Shown one piece after another: positions 25,227 to 33,816 of a stretch of 64,000 nt of DNA; position 1 is the stretch's first letter, and every line of letters begins with the position of its first letter. The stretch comes from Brevundimonas lutea. GTDB taxonomy: Bacteria; Pseudomonadota; Alphaproteobacteria; Caulobacterales; Caulobacteraceae. Under the pieces are notes generated by a model. It had not been told where the DNA came from. It worked only from the letters and a program-made list of their open reading frames with translations, and made no database searches. Made by a program: the position numbers and the translations under genes. The stretch spans positions 163,707 through 227,706 of the forward strand of contig NZ_QUOQ01000007.1 in the NCBI RefSeq assembly GCF_003704105.1, written 5' to 3'.

Positions 25227-26912
25227 TCACCGCGCCCGGCGGACCAGCCCTTTGATCTCGCCCACGGTGACGGCGCGGGTGGCGAACAGCAGGATCAGAT
25301 AGGCCAGGCCGCCGACGGCGGTGACAACGATCAGGGCGATCTCCTTGGCCCCGTGCTGCAGCACCGCGGCGATCGGGGCCTCGATCTGGGGACGGAAGCG
25401 CTCGGCCACGGCGACCAGTCCGCCCAGCACGGCGCTGGCCAGACCGATCCTCAGCACACGCGAAAGCACCGCCGGACCCGGCCGCCAGTGCCCGCGTCGC
25501 CACAGGGCCCCGGCCAACAAGGCGACATTGACCCAGGCCGCCGCGCTGGTCGCCGCCGCGATGCCGGCCACGCCCATGCCGGCCCAGAACAGCCCCAGCG
25601 CCAGGGCCGCGTTCACCGCCACCGAGACCAGGGCGAAGATCATCGGCCGGCGCGTATCGCCGCGCGCGAAGAATCCGGGCGCCAGGATGCGGATCAGCAC
25701 GAAGGCCGGCACGCCCCAGCCGTACTGGAACAGCGCCCGGGCGGTGTTGACCGCGTCATAGGTCAGGAACTCCAGCCGGGTGAACAGCCCGTCGATCAGG
25801 AAGAAGGGCATGCCCAGGATGGCGGCCGCCGCCGGCAGGGTCAGCGCCATCGACAGGGCCAGGGCCTCGTCCATCGAGGCCTGCTGCTGGGCGTGATCGC
25901 CGCTGGCCACCGCTCGCGACAGGCGGGGCAACAGCGCCACGCCGATCGCCACGCCGACCAGGCCCAGCGGCAGCTGATACAGCCGGTCGGCGGTGGCCAG
26001 CCAGGTTCGACCGCCGTTCACGAAGCTGGACAGGTTCTGGGAGATGAAGACGTTGATCTGGGTCGCCGAATTGCCGATCAGTGCCGGCACGGCGGTGATG
26101 ACGATCAGCTTCACCTCGGGGCTGAGGCGCGGCATCACTGGCCCAATGCGCGCGCCGGCCTTCCTGACCGCCCACCAGCACAGGCCGGCCTGGGCGAAGC
26201 CGGAGACCAGCACGGCCCAGCTGGCCGCCGTCGCCGCCTGGATCTGGTCTCCCCGCCACAGCCAGACCGCCGCCAGCATGATCAGGTTCAGCAGGATCGG
26301 ATAGGCGCCCGAGACGATGAACCGGCCCCGCGCGTTCAGCACGCCTGACAGCAGCGCCGCCGCCGTCATGCACGGCAGATAGGGCATGGTGATCTGGGTG
26401 AGGGTCACGGCCAGGCGGAACCGGGCCGGATCGTCCAGAAAGCCGATGTTGATGACGGTCATCAGCCACGGCATGGCCAGTTGGGCCGCCAGGGTCAGGA
26501 CCACGGTGGCGACCAGCACCACCGCCAGGGCGTCGCGCGCCACGCGGTCGGCGGCCTCCGGACCCTCGCTCTCCAGGGTGCGGGCATAGGCGGGCACGAA
26601 GGCGGCCGCGAAGGCGCCCTCGGCGAAGATGCGGCGGAACAGGTTGGGGAACGAAAGCGCGGTGTTGTAGGCGTCGGCCGCCGGGCCGTTGGACGCGCCC
26701 AGAAAAGCGCTGATGGTCAGGTCACGGGCGAAGCCGGCAAGCCGGCTGATCAGGGTCAGGCCACTGAAGATGGCCGAGGAGCGCATCATGCTGCCGCTCG
26801 ATGCCCTGGCCGAGACCGCGCCCCCGGCGGCCGGCTCGACCAGCGGCTGATCCGCAGCGCCGGAGGCCGCGCCGGGGGCGGAGGGTTCGATCGGGTCGCG
26901 GGGCTGGCTCAC
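25227..26912 (-). CDS. murJ: Lipid II flippase MurJ
   Basis: A 561-residue polytopic inner-membrane protein that flips the peptidoglycan precursor lipid II. The MOP-exporter hallmarks [19 protein letters not shown] and the [18 protein letters not shown] string near the N-terminus are diagnostic of MviN/MurJ. A hydrophilic Ala/Pro-rich extension of about 40 residues precedes the first helix; the internal [10 protein letters not shown] would give the normal N-terminus, so the start could be later. Followed by trpS. Confidence 0.95.
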   Translation of the reverse strand: MSQPRDPIEPSAPGAASGAADQPLVEPAAGGAVSARASSGSMMRSSAIFSGLTLISRLAGFARDLTISAFLGASNGPAADAYNTALSFPNLFRRIFAEGAFAAAFVPAYARTLESEGPEAADRVARDALAVVLVATVVLTLAAQLAMPWLMTVINIGFLDDPARFRLAVTLTQITMPYLPCMTAAALLSGVLNARGRFIVSGAYPILLNLIMLAAVWLWRGDQIQAATAASWAVLVSGFAQAGLCWWAVRKAGARIGPVMPRLSPEVKLIVITAVPALIGNSATQINVFISQNLSSFVNGGRTWLATADRLYQLPLGLVGVAIGVALLPRLSRAVASGDHAQQQASMDEALALSMALTLPAAAAILGMPFFLIDGLFTRLEFLTYDAVNTARALFQYGWGVPAFVLIRILAPGFFARGDTRRPMIFALVSVAVNAALALGLFWAGMGVAGIAAATSAAAWVNVALLAGALWRRGHWRPGPAVLSRVLRIGLASAVLGGLVAVAERFRPQIEAPIAAVLQHGAKEIALIVVTAVGGLAYLILLFATRAVTVGEIKGLVRRAR

Positions 26913-26959
26913 CGTTCCGCCTTAGGGGCTAATCGCGCCGAGGGAAACGGGCGCCGCGA

Positions 26960-28567
26960 TCAGTCCAGCATCGCCTCCAGCGTCGCCAGTTCGTCGGCCT
27001 CCTTGGATGGCTTGTCCCAGCGGATGCGGCTGATGCGCGGAAAGCGCATGGCGACCCCGGACTTGTGGCGTTTGGAGCGTTGCAGGCCCTCGAACGCCAC
27101 CTCCAGAACCAGGCCGAACTCGCGGTCGGCGCGCACGGCGCGGACGGGTCCGAAACGATCGGTGGTGTGGTCGCGGACGAATTTGTCCAGCTGTTTCAGC
27201 TCCTCGTCGGTGAAGCCGAAATAGGCCTTGCCCACCGGGGTCAGGACGTGGGCGCCGGTCGCGTCCTCGACCCAGACGCCGAAGGTGAAGTCGGAATAGA
27301 AGCTGGAGCGTTTGCCCGAGCCGCGCTGAGCGTACATCAGCACGGCGTCGACCAAGTGCGGGTCGCGCTTCCACTTGAACCACAGGCCCTTGGGCCGGCC
27401 GGCCTGATAGACGCTGTCGAGCCGTTTCAGCATCAGCCCCTCGGCGATGGCCGGCTCGCCCTCGGGCGGATCGGCGCGGAGTTTCGCCAGATCCTCCCAG
27501 CTGTCGAAGGGCTGGAGCGGCGACAGGTCGATCCGGGGCGAGCCGGTCGCCGCGACGAAGGCCTCGAGCCGCGCCCGGCGCTCGGTGAAGGCCAAGCCGC
27601 GCAGGTCCTCGCCGTCAGCGGCCAGCAGATCATAGGCGCGGATGGCGGCCGGGCTGGCGGCGATCAATTTGGGGTCGACCACCTTGCGGTTCAGCCTCTG
27701 TTGCAGGTCGCCGAAGGCCGCCGCCTGTCCCGCCTCGCGCATGACCAGAAGCTCGCCGTCGATGACGCCCTCATAGGTCAGCTGGTCCAGCACGTCGGGA
27801 AAGGCGTTCGAGATGTCCTCGCCCGCGCGGCTGTAGAGGCGCCGCACCCCGCCCTCGGATACGGCCTGGACCCGGATGCCGTCCCACTTCCATTCGGCGG
27901 CGTAGGCGAACGGGTCCAGCTTCTTCAGGTCCACATCCTCGTCCAGCGGATGGGCCAGCATGACGGGGCGGAAGCGGCCGTGGGCGTCGGCTGAGGGGCG
28001 TTCGGCCTTGCCGTCCAGCCAGGCGAACAGATCGGCGTAGGGCGGTTCCTGGGCGTGCCAGACCTCCTGGATGTCGGCGACCGTAACGCCGCCGTAGTCG
28101 GCCGCCGCTTGCCAAGCCAGCCGCGCCGAAACCCCCACGCGAAGACCGCCGGTGACCAGTTTGAGCAGGGCCCAGCGGCCGTCGGCATCCAGCGCGTCCA
28201 GCCAGCCTTCCAGCAATCCCTGCACCTCGCCGCGCTTGGCCGTGTTCAGGGCGTCGATGACCTCCGACAGCTCCGGCTCGCGGTTGGCCCCGTGGCGAGC
28301 GGGCCAGATCAGGGCGACGGTTTCGGCCATGTCGCCCACATAGTCGCGCGACAGACGGAACAGCTGGGCGTCCACGCGGCTCTCGACCGCGGCGCGGATC
28401 ATCGCCGGCTTGGCGGTCTTGAAGCTGAGCGCGCCGGTCAGGGACGCCAGCGCCCAGCCCCGGTCGGGGTCCGGCTGGTCGGCCAGATGGTCGCGGATCA
28501 GCACCAGCTTGGCGTTGCGCGACGCCGTGGACGACAGCCGGTCCAGCAGGGTGGCGAAGGCGCGCAT
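26960..28567 (-). CDS. ATP-dependent DNA ligase (ligase-associated damage-response type)
   Basis: A 535-residue DNA ligase. The adenylated lysine is Lys227 in EWKWDGIRVQ (motif I, KxDG); further motifs include LYSRAGEDISNAFPD, GVIDGELLV, EGLMLKRLD and WFKWKRDP. The N-terminal all-alpha domain of about 200 residues is of the LigB/LigC type, and no polymerase or nuclease module is fused, so this is not LigD. It matches the group named ligase-associated or cisplatin-damage-response ligase. The stop of the exonuclease gene directly abuts its ATG, giving a tight operon. Confidence 0.93.
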   Translation of the reverse strand: MRAFATLLDRLSSTASRNAKLVLIRDHLADQPDPDRGWALASLTGALSFKTAKPAMIRAAVESRVDAQLFRLSRDYVGDMAETVALIWPARHGANREPELSEVIDALNTAKRGEVQGLLEGWLDALDADGRWALLKLVTGGLRVGVSARLAWQAAADYGGVTVADIQEVWHAQEPPYADLFAWLDGKAERPSADAHGRFRPVMLAHPLDEDVDLKKLDPFAYAAEWKWDGIRVQAVSEGGVRRLYSRAGEDISNAFPDVLDQLTYEGVIDGELLVMREAGQAAAFGDLQQRLNRKVVDPKLIAASPAAIRAYDLLAADGEDLRGLAFTERRARLEAFVAATGSPRIDLSPLQPFDSWEDLAKLRADPPEGEPAIAEGLMLKRLDSVYQAGRPKGLWFKWKRDPHLVDAVLMYAQRGSGKRSSFYSDFTFGVWVEDATGAHVLTPVGKAYFGFTDEELKQLDKFVRDHTTDRFGPVRAVRADREFGLVLEVAFEGLQRSKRHKSGVAMRFPRISRIRWDKPSKEADELATLEAMLD

Positions 28568-29617
28568 TCAGCCGCCCTCCGCCGGATCGGCTGCGATCTC
28601 CTCGTCGTCCTCGTCTTCATAGCCGACCAGATGCAGCGCCCGGGCCTTGAGCCCGTTCAGCTCGGCCCAGCGGCACAGGGCGTCGTCGCGGCCATGGGTG
28701 ATCCACACCTCGCCCGGCGACAGCTCGGTCAGGGTATCGGTCAGTTCGTCCCAGTCGGCGTGGTCTGACAGGATCAGCGGCAGCTCGACGCCGCGCTGGC
28801 GGACCCGGGCGCGGACCCGCATCCAGCCCGAGGCGAAGGCGGTGACCGGGTCGGGAAATCGCCGGCTCCAGCGGTCGGCGATGGCCGAGGGCGGGGCGAC
28901 GATGATCTTGCCCGCGAAATCGGCCTTGGACCCCGTGGCGGGCGCGAGCGGCCCGAGCGCCACGCCGAAGCGTTCGTAGAGTCTGTTCAGCCGCTCCAGC
29001 GCGCCATGGACATAGATGGTCTCGTCATAGCCCGCCTCGCGCACCAGGCGGATGACCCGTTGCGCCTTGCCCAGCGCATAGGCGCCGACCAGGTGGGCGC
29101 GCTCGGGGAACTGGCGCACCGAGGCCAGCAGCCGCCCGATCTCCTGCGCATCCGGCGGATGGCGAAACACCGGCAGGCCGAAGGTCGCCTCGGTGATGAA
29201 GACGTCGCCGCGCACCGGCTCGAACCGGGCGCAGGTCGGGTCGCGGCGGCGCTTGTAGTCACCCGAGGCGACGATACGCAGGCCCCTATGGGTCAGGACG
29301 GCCTGGGCCGAGCCCAACACATGGCCGGCGGGGACCAGGCCGACATCGACACCGCCCACGCTTGCCGTCTCGCCATAGGCCACGGCCTGAGTGTGGCCGG
29401 CGAAGTCCTGGCCATAGCGTTCGGCCATGATGGCCAGGGTCTCGGGCGTGGCCAGCACCGAGCCGTGGCCGGCGCGGGCATGGTCGGCATGGCCGTGGGT
29501 GATGACGGCGCGATCCACCGGCCAGGGCGGGTCGATGTAGAAGTCGCCGGGCTCGCACCACAGGCCCTTGGGCGTCGGTCGCAGCAGGGCCTCGGGCTTG
29601 AGGGCGGATCGCGTCAT
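28568..29617 (-). CDS. Ligase-associated DNA damage response exonuclease (metallo-beta-lactamase fold)
   Basis: A 349-residue nuclease of the metallo-beta-lactamase/beta-CASP class (related to SNM1 and Artemis). The metal-binding motif is ITHGHADHARAGHG, followed by GLRIVASGDYKRRRDP and, near the end, LILSDHADWDELTD and EVWITHGRDDALC. It fits the exonuclease partner of the ligase-associated repair system, and its gene immediately precedes the ligase. TTG 29626 is in frame but ATG 29617 gives the expected N-terminus. Divergent from ku across about 96 bp. Confidence 0.9.
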   Translation of the reverse strand: MTRSALKPEALLRPTPKGLWCEPGDFYIDPPWPVDRAVITHGHADHARAGHGSVLATPETLAIMAERYGQDFAGHTQAVAYGETASVGGVDVGLVPAGHVLGSAQAVLTHRGLRIVASGDYKRRRDPTCARFEPVRGDVFITEATFGLPVFRHPPDAQEIGRLLASVRQFPERAHLVGAYALGKAQRVIRLVREAGYDETIYVHGALERLNRLYERFGVALGPLAPATGSKADFAGKIIVAPPSAIADRWSRRFPDPVTAFASGWMRVRARVRQRGVELPLILSDHADWDELTDTLTELSPGEVWITHGRDDALCRWAELNGLKARALHLVGYEDEDDEEIAADPAEGG

Positions 29618-29713
29618 GGCCTGCAATAAGGCCGCATCGCCGAGCGATGTTCCGCCCGCATGAACCCCGGCGCATCAGCGGCGTTGACGAGTCCTCGAAT
29701 TCCGGAGGACGAC

Positions 29714-30577
29714 ATGGCCGCGCGACCGACCTGGCAAGGGCATCTGAAGCTGTCGCTCGTCACCTGTCCGGTGGCGCTCTACACCGCGACGTCCTCGACG
29801 GCGCACGTCAGCTTTCACCTCATCAATCCGGACACCAACAACCGCATCCGCATGGTGCCGACCGACCCGGACACCGGCCCGATCGAACGGTCCGACCTGG
29901 TCAAGGGATACGAGGTGTCCAAGGACGAATACGTCCTGTTCGACGACGCCGACTTCGACAAGGTCAAGCTGGACTCGACCCGCACCATCTCCATCGACCA
30001 GTTCGTCGATGAGAAGGACATCGACCGGCTGTATCTGGACAGCCCCTACTACCTCGTGCCGGAAAAGGGTGTGGGCGCCGAGGCCTTCGCGGTGATCCGC
30101 GAGGCGATGACCAAGGCCGGCAAGATCGCCATCGGATGCCTGGTGCTGCGCGGTCGCGAGCGGCAACTCGCGCTGGAGGTCAGAGGCAAGGGGCTGGTCG
30201 CCTATGCCCTGCGCGCCCACGACGAGGTGCGCGCGGCGGAAGACTATTTCGACGACATCCCCGAGGTGAAGCCCGACAAGGACATGGTCGAGATCGCCGC
30301 CCGGATCATCGGCCAGAAGGAGGCGGACTTCGATCCGACCCAGTTCACCGATCGCTATGACGACGCCCTGCGCGACATGATCAAGGCCAAGCAAAAGGGC
30401 GGCAAGGCCACGGTCGAGGCCCCCGAGCCCGGCGACACCAATGTCATCGACCTGATGGCGGCGCTGAGGAACAGCCTGAAGGGCCAGGCCTCGGGCTCGC
30501 GGCGCAAAACGCCTGCGAAGACGACGGCGAAAAAGGCTCCGGCCAAGAAAGCCGCGCCGAGGAAGAAGGCGAGCTAG
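29714..30577 (+). CDS. ku: Non-homologous end joining protein Ku
   Basis: A 287-residue bacterial Ku, a homodimeric ring that binds DNA double-strand ends. The start MAARPTWQGHLKLSLVTCPV and the sequence VDEKDIDRLYLDSPYYLVPE are characteristic. The last 25-30 residues are rich in Lys, Ala and Pro ([19 protein letters not shown]), a basic tail that binds DNA in other Ku proteins. CGGAGG lies seven bases before ATG 29714. Its usual partner LigD is not in this window; instead a different ligase/exonuclease pair is divergent from it. Confidence 0.95.
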   Translation: MAARPTWQGHLKLSLVTCPVALYTATSSTAHVSFHLINPDTNNRIRMVPTDPDTGPIERSDLVKGYEVSKDEYVLFDDADFDKVKLDSTRTISIDQFVDEKDIDRLYLDSPYYLVPEKGVGAEAFAVIREAMTKAGKIAIGCLVLRGRERQLALEVRGKGLVAYALRAHDEVRAAEDYFDDIPEVKPDKDMVEIAARIIGQKEADFDPTQFTDRYDDALRDMIKAKQKGGKATVEAPEPGDTNVIDLMAALRNSLKGQASGSRRKTPAKTTAKKAPAKKAAPRKKAS

Positions 30578-30587
30578 GCCCGGGCGA

Positions 30588-31151
30588 TCAGCCGCAATGG
30601 GCGAAGAAGGCCTCGACCTTGGGGCGCGAGGCCGCCTGGGGCGCCATCATCTGACGATCGTCACCCGACCATTGCGCCAGCCATCCGGTCTGGCGAAAGC
30701 GCTGAAGCACCGGATGCGTGGTCTCCAACTCGGCGGTCAGAAAGCGGCCATCGGTTGGGGACGCCTCGGCGACGGCCGCGATGCGTTCCGTCTCACCGCC
30801 GGACTCCAGATGGAACTGGTCCGGCTCGTTCGGCCAGGCGTCTCTCGACACGGTGACCAGCCCGCTTCCGCGCGCGCACTCCAGACCCAGTCGCAGATCG
30901 TCGCTGTAGGGCGCGCCATAAGCCAGCTTGGCCTCGGCGCCGTCGACCGTATAGGTCCAGTCAAGACCCGCGACCGGCTGCGGCGCGCCGCTGTCCGCCG
31001 CGGCGCCGACGGGCGCCGTGGCGGCGCTCTCGGGTGTCGTGCTCATACAGGCGGTCGTCAGCCCCGTGACCAGAAGGATGGCCAGCCAGGCGCGGCGGCC
31101 GCGCGACGGAACGATCTCGTAAGGGGCCAGGCGCTCAATCACCGCACTCAT
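30588..31151 (-). CDS. Putative lipoprotein, paralogue of the upstream secreted protein
   Basis: A 187-residue protein with an unusually long basic N-region before a hydrophobic segment and a lipobox-like TTAC (Cys35). The mature part contains LGLECARGSGLVTVS, TTHPVLQRF and ends AHCG. The same pattern occurs in the adjacent 146-residue protein, so the two are tandem duplicates. The conserved internal Cys and the Cys next to the C-terminus could form a disulfide. ATG 31151 overlaps the stop of the upstream gene (ATGA). Function unknown; periplasmic location inferred. Confidence 0.72.
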   Translation of the reverse strand: MSAVIERLAPYEIVPSRGRRAWLAILLVTGLTTACMSTTPESAATAPVGAAADSGAPQPVAGLDWTYTVDGAEAKLAYGAPYSDDLRLGLECARGSGLVTVSRDAWPNEPDQFHLESGGETERIAAVAEASPTDGRFLTAELETTHPVLQRFRQTGWLAQWSGDDRQMMAPQAASRPKVEAFFAHCG

Positions 31152-31588
31152 CCGCACAGGGCGACAAAGCGGCGCAGACCCGCGCGGGCCGCCTCATCCA
31201 CCTCGATCATTTGCGGTCGGCCCAGGCCCTGGACCGACAGCCGCCCCTCGGCGGCGAAACCGGCGAAGACCGGGTGATCCGTTCGCAGGGAGAAACTCAA
31301 TCGCTCGCTGCGAGCGGTAAGCTCGCTGGTCGCCGCAGCCCCCCGGGCGCTGAGCGTGACGAAGCCCGGCGCGCCGGCATCGCCCTCGGCCCGCGCCGTC
31401 GCTTCCCGATAGAGGGTCGCCTCGACAACACCCGAGCCCCGTTCACATTCAAAGGTCGTGCGCAGCCGCGGGGTGTCGGGAATTTCCTCGGCCAGCACCA
31501 CCGGATCGGCGTCGGCGTAAAGGGACCAGGTCCAGCCCGGCTCGGCGGCCGGCTGCATGGCCAGGGCTACGAGGGTGAAAAGTATCAT
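31148..31588 (-). CDS. Putative secreted protein, paralogue of the downstream lipoprotein
   Basis: A 146-residue protein with a short signal-like N-terminus (MILFTLVALAMQPAAEP) and a mature part containing TTFECERGSGVVEATL, TDHPVFAGF and the terminal VALCG. These align with LECARGSGLV, THPV and AHCG of the next gene, to which it is coupled by a 4-bp overlap. No known family recognised. Two conserved Cys suggest an oxidised periplasmic protein. Confidence 0.72.
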   Translation of the reverse strand: MILFTLVALAMQPAAEPGWTWSLYADADPVVLAEEIPDTPRLRTTFECERGSGVVEATLYREATARAEGDAGAPGFVTLSARGAAATSELTARSERLSFSLRTDHPVFAGFAAEGRLSVQGLGRPQMIEVDEAARAGLRRFVALCG

Positions 31589-31739
31589 GATCGTCCGCCC
31601 CCAGACGGTCGACGCCCCGAACAGGGGCTGGATCGGCCCGCGCGAGACGTCGGACCCGGGTGACGCAACGTCGCTCGTCGGATCGGGTTCACTGGTGGGG
31701 GCGCTTGGCGCCGAAACGTGACCGGCTTACAGCCCGCCC

Positions 31740-32456
31740 ATGTCTTCGCCATCCGACCGTCCAGATACCGCGGCCGCGCCGACCTGGGGCCCGGTGCGCT
31801 CTTTCGGCCGGATCAAGTCGCGCACCCTCAAGCCACGGCAAGCGGCGCTGTTCGACAGCCTGCTGCCCCGCATCGCCGTGCCCGACCCGGCGGCGGGGCC
31901 CATCGCCCCGCAAGCCTTGATGCCGGGAGCGAGCGAGGTCTGGCTGGAAATCGGCTTCGGCGGCGGCGAGCACCTGGTCGAGCAGGCCGAGCGCCATCCC
32001 CATGCCCTGATGATCGGCTGCGAGCCCTTTTTGAACGGTGTGGGCTCGGCTCTGCGTCACATCGAGGAGCGAAGTCTCGAGAACGTCCGCCTGCACCCTG
32101 GGGACGCGCGCGACATCATGGCGGCCCTGCCGGACGCCTCACTGGACCGGGTGATGATCCTTTTCCCCGACCCCTGGCCCAAGGCGCGGCACAACAAGCG
32201 CCGGCTGATTCAGGACGAGACCGCCGCCGAGATCGCGCGGCTGCTGAAGCCCGGCGGGCGACTGCGCTTCGTCACCGACTGGAAGGACTACGCCGCCTGG
32301 TCGCTGGAGCGGCTGGAGCGGACGCCGGGCCTCGACTGGCGGGCCGAGGCGGCCGACGACTGGCGGGTCGCGCCCGCCGACCATGTCGTCACCCGCTATG
32401 AAGAGAAAAAGCTCGGCGACACGCCGCCGATCTTCCTGGAGTTCGAGCGGCGCTAG
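31740..32456 (+). CDS. trmB: tRNA (guanine-N7-)-methyltransferase
   Basis: A 238-residue SAM-dependent enzyme that makes m7G46 in tRNA variable loops. Motif I is [15 protein letters not shown], the tRNA-binding/active-site block is [18 protein letters not shown], and the C-terminus [20 protein letters not shown] is the family signature TxYExKxxxxGxxI. An N-terminal extension includes [14 protein letters not shown], common in alphaproteobacteria. Its stop overlaps that of the convergent asparaginase gene by 4 bp. Confidence 0.97.
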   Translation: MSSPSDRPDTAAAPTWGPVRSFGRIKSRTLKPRQAALFDSLLPRIAVPDPAAGPIAPQALMPGASEVWLEIGFGGGEHLVEQAERHPHALMIGCEPFLNGVGSALRHIEERSLENVRLHPGDARDIMAALPDASLDRVMILFPDPWPKARHNKRRLIQDETAAEIARLLKPGGRLRFVTDWKDYAAWSLERLERTPGLDWRAEAADDWRVAPADHVVTRYEEKKLGDTPPIFLEFERR

Positions 32457-33325
32457 TCGAACACCCGGACGCCGATCTCGCCGTCGGTGGTCAGCCAAGC
32501 GCGCTTCATGCCCTGGCTGTTGTAGGGATCGGCGATGTTCCCGTGGCGATCCACGGCGATCAGGCCGCCGTCGCCGCCCATGGCCCCGATGCGGTCGATG
32601 ACGCCCCGGGCGGCGCTGGCCAGCGCCTCCCCGGCCTCAACCCGCCAGGCGACGCGCGCGGCTGCGGCGATGCGGATGTAGTATTCGCCCTGCCCGGTGC
32701 AGGAGACGGCGGCATGGCCGTCGGCCCAGACTCCGGCGGCGGGGATGGGGCTGTCGCCAACCCGGCCCGGCATCTTGCCGAACACCCCGGCGGTGGAGGT
32801 CGCCGCCGCCAGCCGGCCGTCGAGGTCCAGCGCCGCGCAGCCGACCGTACCGTGGGCCAGGGTTCCCGGCGGATGGTTGTCCTCGCCCTTGCCGGCGCGG
32901 GTGAACCAGGCCTCGGCATCCTTGACCCGTTCCAGCCCCTGCGCGCCCGCAAAGGCCGCCGCCCCGTCCCCGGCCAACATGACGTGCGGCGTCCGCTCCA
33001 TCACGGCGCGGGCGGCGGCGATCGGGCTCTTGAACCCTTCCAGAGCGGCCACGGCGCCCGCGCGCTCCGTCGCCCCGTCCATCAGACTGGCGTCCAGTTC
33101 ATAGCGGCCGTCCAGATTGGGCGACGCTCCGCGCCCGGCGACATAGAGGCCCGACGCCTCCAGCGCCTGGACCGCTTCCACCACGACATCCAGCGCCGGC
33201 GCGCCGCCTTGCAGGCGCTTGGCCGCCACCTCGACCACCTGGCGCATGTGCGCGGTCTCGCGGGCATAGTCCTGGCTTCGGCGCGCACCCGCGCCGCCGT
33301 GCAGGATCAGGGCGCAGCGCTTCAT
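32453..33325 (-). CDS. Isoaspartyl peptidase / L-asparaginase (Ntn-hydrolase)
   Basis: A 290-residue proenzyme of the plant-type asparaginase family. It should cleave itself before Thr160 in [12 protein letters not shown], freeing the nucleophile threonine. [10 protein letters not shown] at the start and [19 protein letters not shown] after the nucleophile are diagnostic. Such enzymes hydrolyse isoaspartyl dipeptides and asparagine. No signal peptide. Third gene after glutamate dehydrogenase and a universal stress protein (gaps 10 and 16 bp), so a link to amino-acid nitrogen use is plausible. Confidence 0.94.
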   Translation of the reverse strand: MKRCALILHGGAGARRSQDYARETAHMRQVVEVAAKRLQGGAPALDVVVEAVQALEASGLYVAGRGASPNLDGRYELDASLMDGATERAGAVAALEGFKSPIAAARAVMERTPHVMLAGDGAAAFAGAQGLERVKDAEAWFTRAGKGEDNHPPGTLAHGTVGCAALDLDGRLAAATSTAGVFGKMPGRVGDSPIPAAGVWADGHAAVSCTGQGEYYIRIAAAARVAWRVEAGEALASAARGVIDRIGAMGGDGGLIAVDRHGNIADPYNSQGMKRAWLTTDGEIGVRVFD

Positions 33326-33335
33326 CGCCCAGCCC

Positions 33336-33800
33336 TCACGCCAGATCCTCGATCTCGTCGTCGGACAGGTCGCCGGGCACGATGGTCACAGGCAGCTTGC
33401 GGCCGGACGGCCCCTCGCCGCGCGCAACCTCCTGAACCAGAGGTCCGGGATTGCGGCCTGAGGATGCAGCCAGCACCAGAATCTTGATCTCGACGTCTTC
33501 GGCCACGGCCTTGCGAATGGCCGCGGCGGTGTCGCCGGTCTCGATGATCAGCACCGGGGTCGCGCCCGAGATTTCTTCGGCCCGGGCCCCTAGCTTGCCG
33601 AGCAGCGCCTCGGCCTCGGCCCGCTGCTCCCGCTCGATCTCGTCGCGCACCCCTGACCAGTGGGCGTTGGAATCCGACGACGACAGGATGCGCAGCAGCA
33701 CCACCCGTCCCCCCGTCGAACGCGCGCGCCGGGCGGCGAAGCGCAGGGCGGAGTCGAACTCGGGCGTGTCGTCGGCGACGACCAGAAACTTGCGCGGCAT
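33336..33800 (-). CDS. Universal stress protein (UspA) family
   Basis: A 154-residue single-domain protein with [22 protein letters not shown] at the start, the VVLLRIL strand and [17 protein letters not shown] in the middle. The nucleotide-binding loop is not a perfect GxxGxxS ([13 protein letters not shown]), so ATP binding is doubtful. Lies 16 bp downstream of the glutamate dehydrogenase gene and 10 bp upstream of asparaginase, in the same probable operon. Confidence 0.8.
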   Translation of the reverse strand: MPRKFLVVADDTPEFDSALRFAARRARSTGGRVVLLRILSSSDSNAHWSGVRDEIEREQRAEAEALLGKLGARAEEISGATPVLIIETGDTAAAIRKAVAEDVEIKILVLAASSGRNPGPLVQEVARGEGPSGRKLPVTIVPGDLSDDEIEDLA

Positions 33801-33816
33801 GGTGGATGGACCCCCG

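Noticed and set aside
29618..29713. Extended N-terminus of Ku from an upstream ATG at 29660
   Set aside because: The extra 18 residues do not resemble Ku; ATG 29714 has CGGAGG and gives the canonical start.
31589..31739. Possible SAM/SAH riboswitch before trmB
   Set aside because: Some short complementary stretches exist, but I could not match any known riboswitch core, and trmB is not a typical target by itself.
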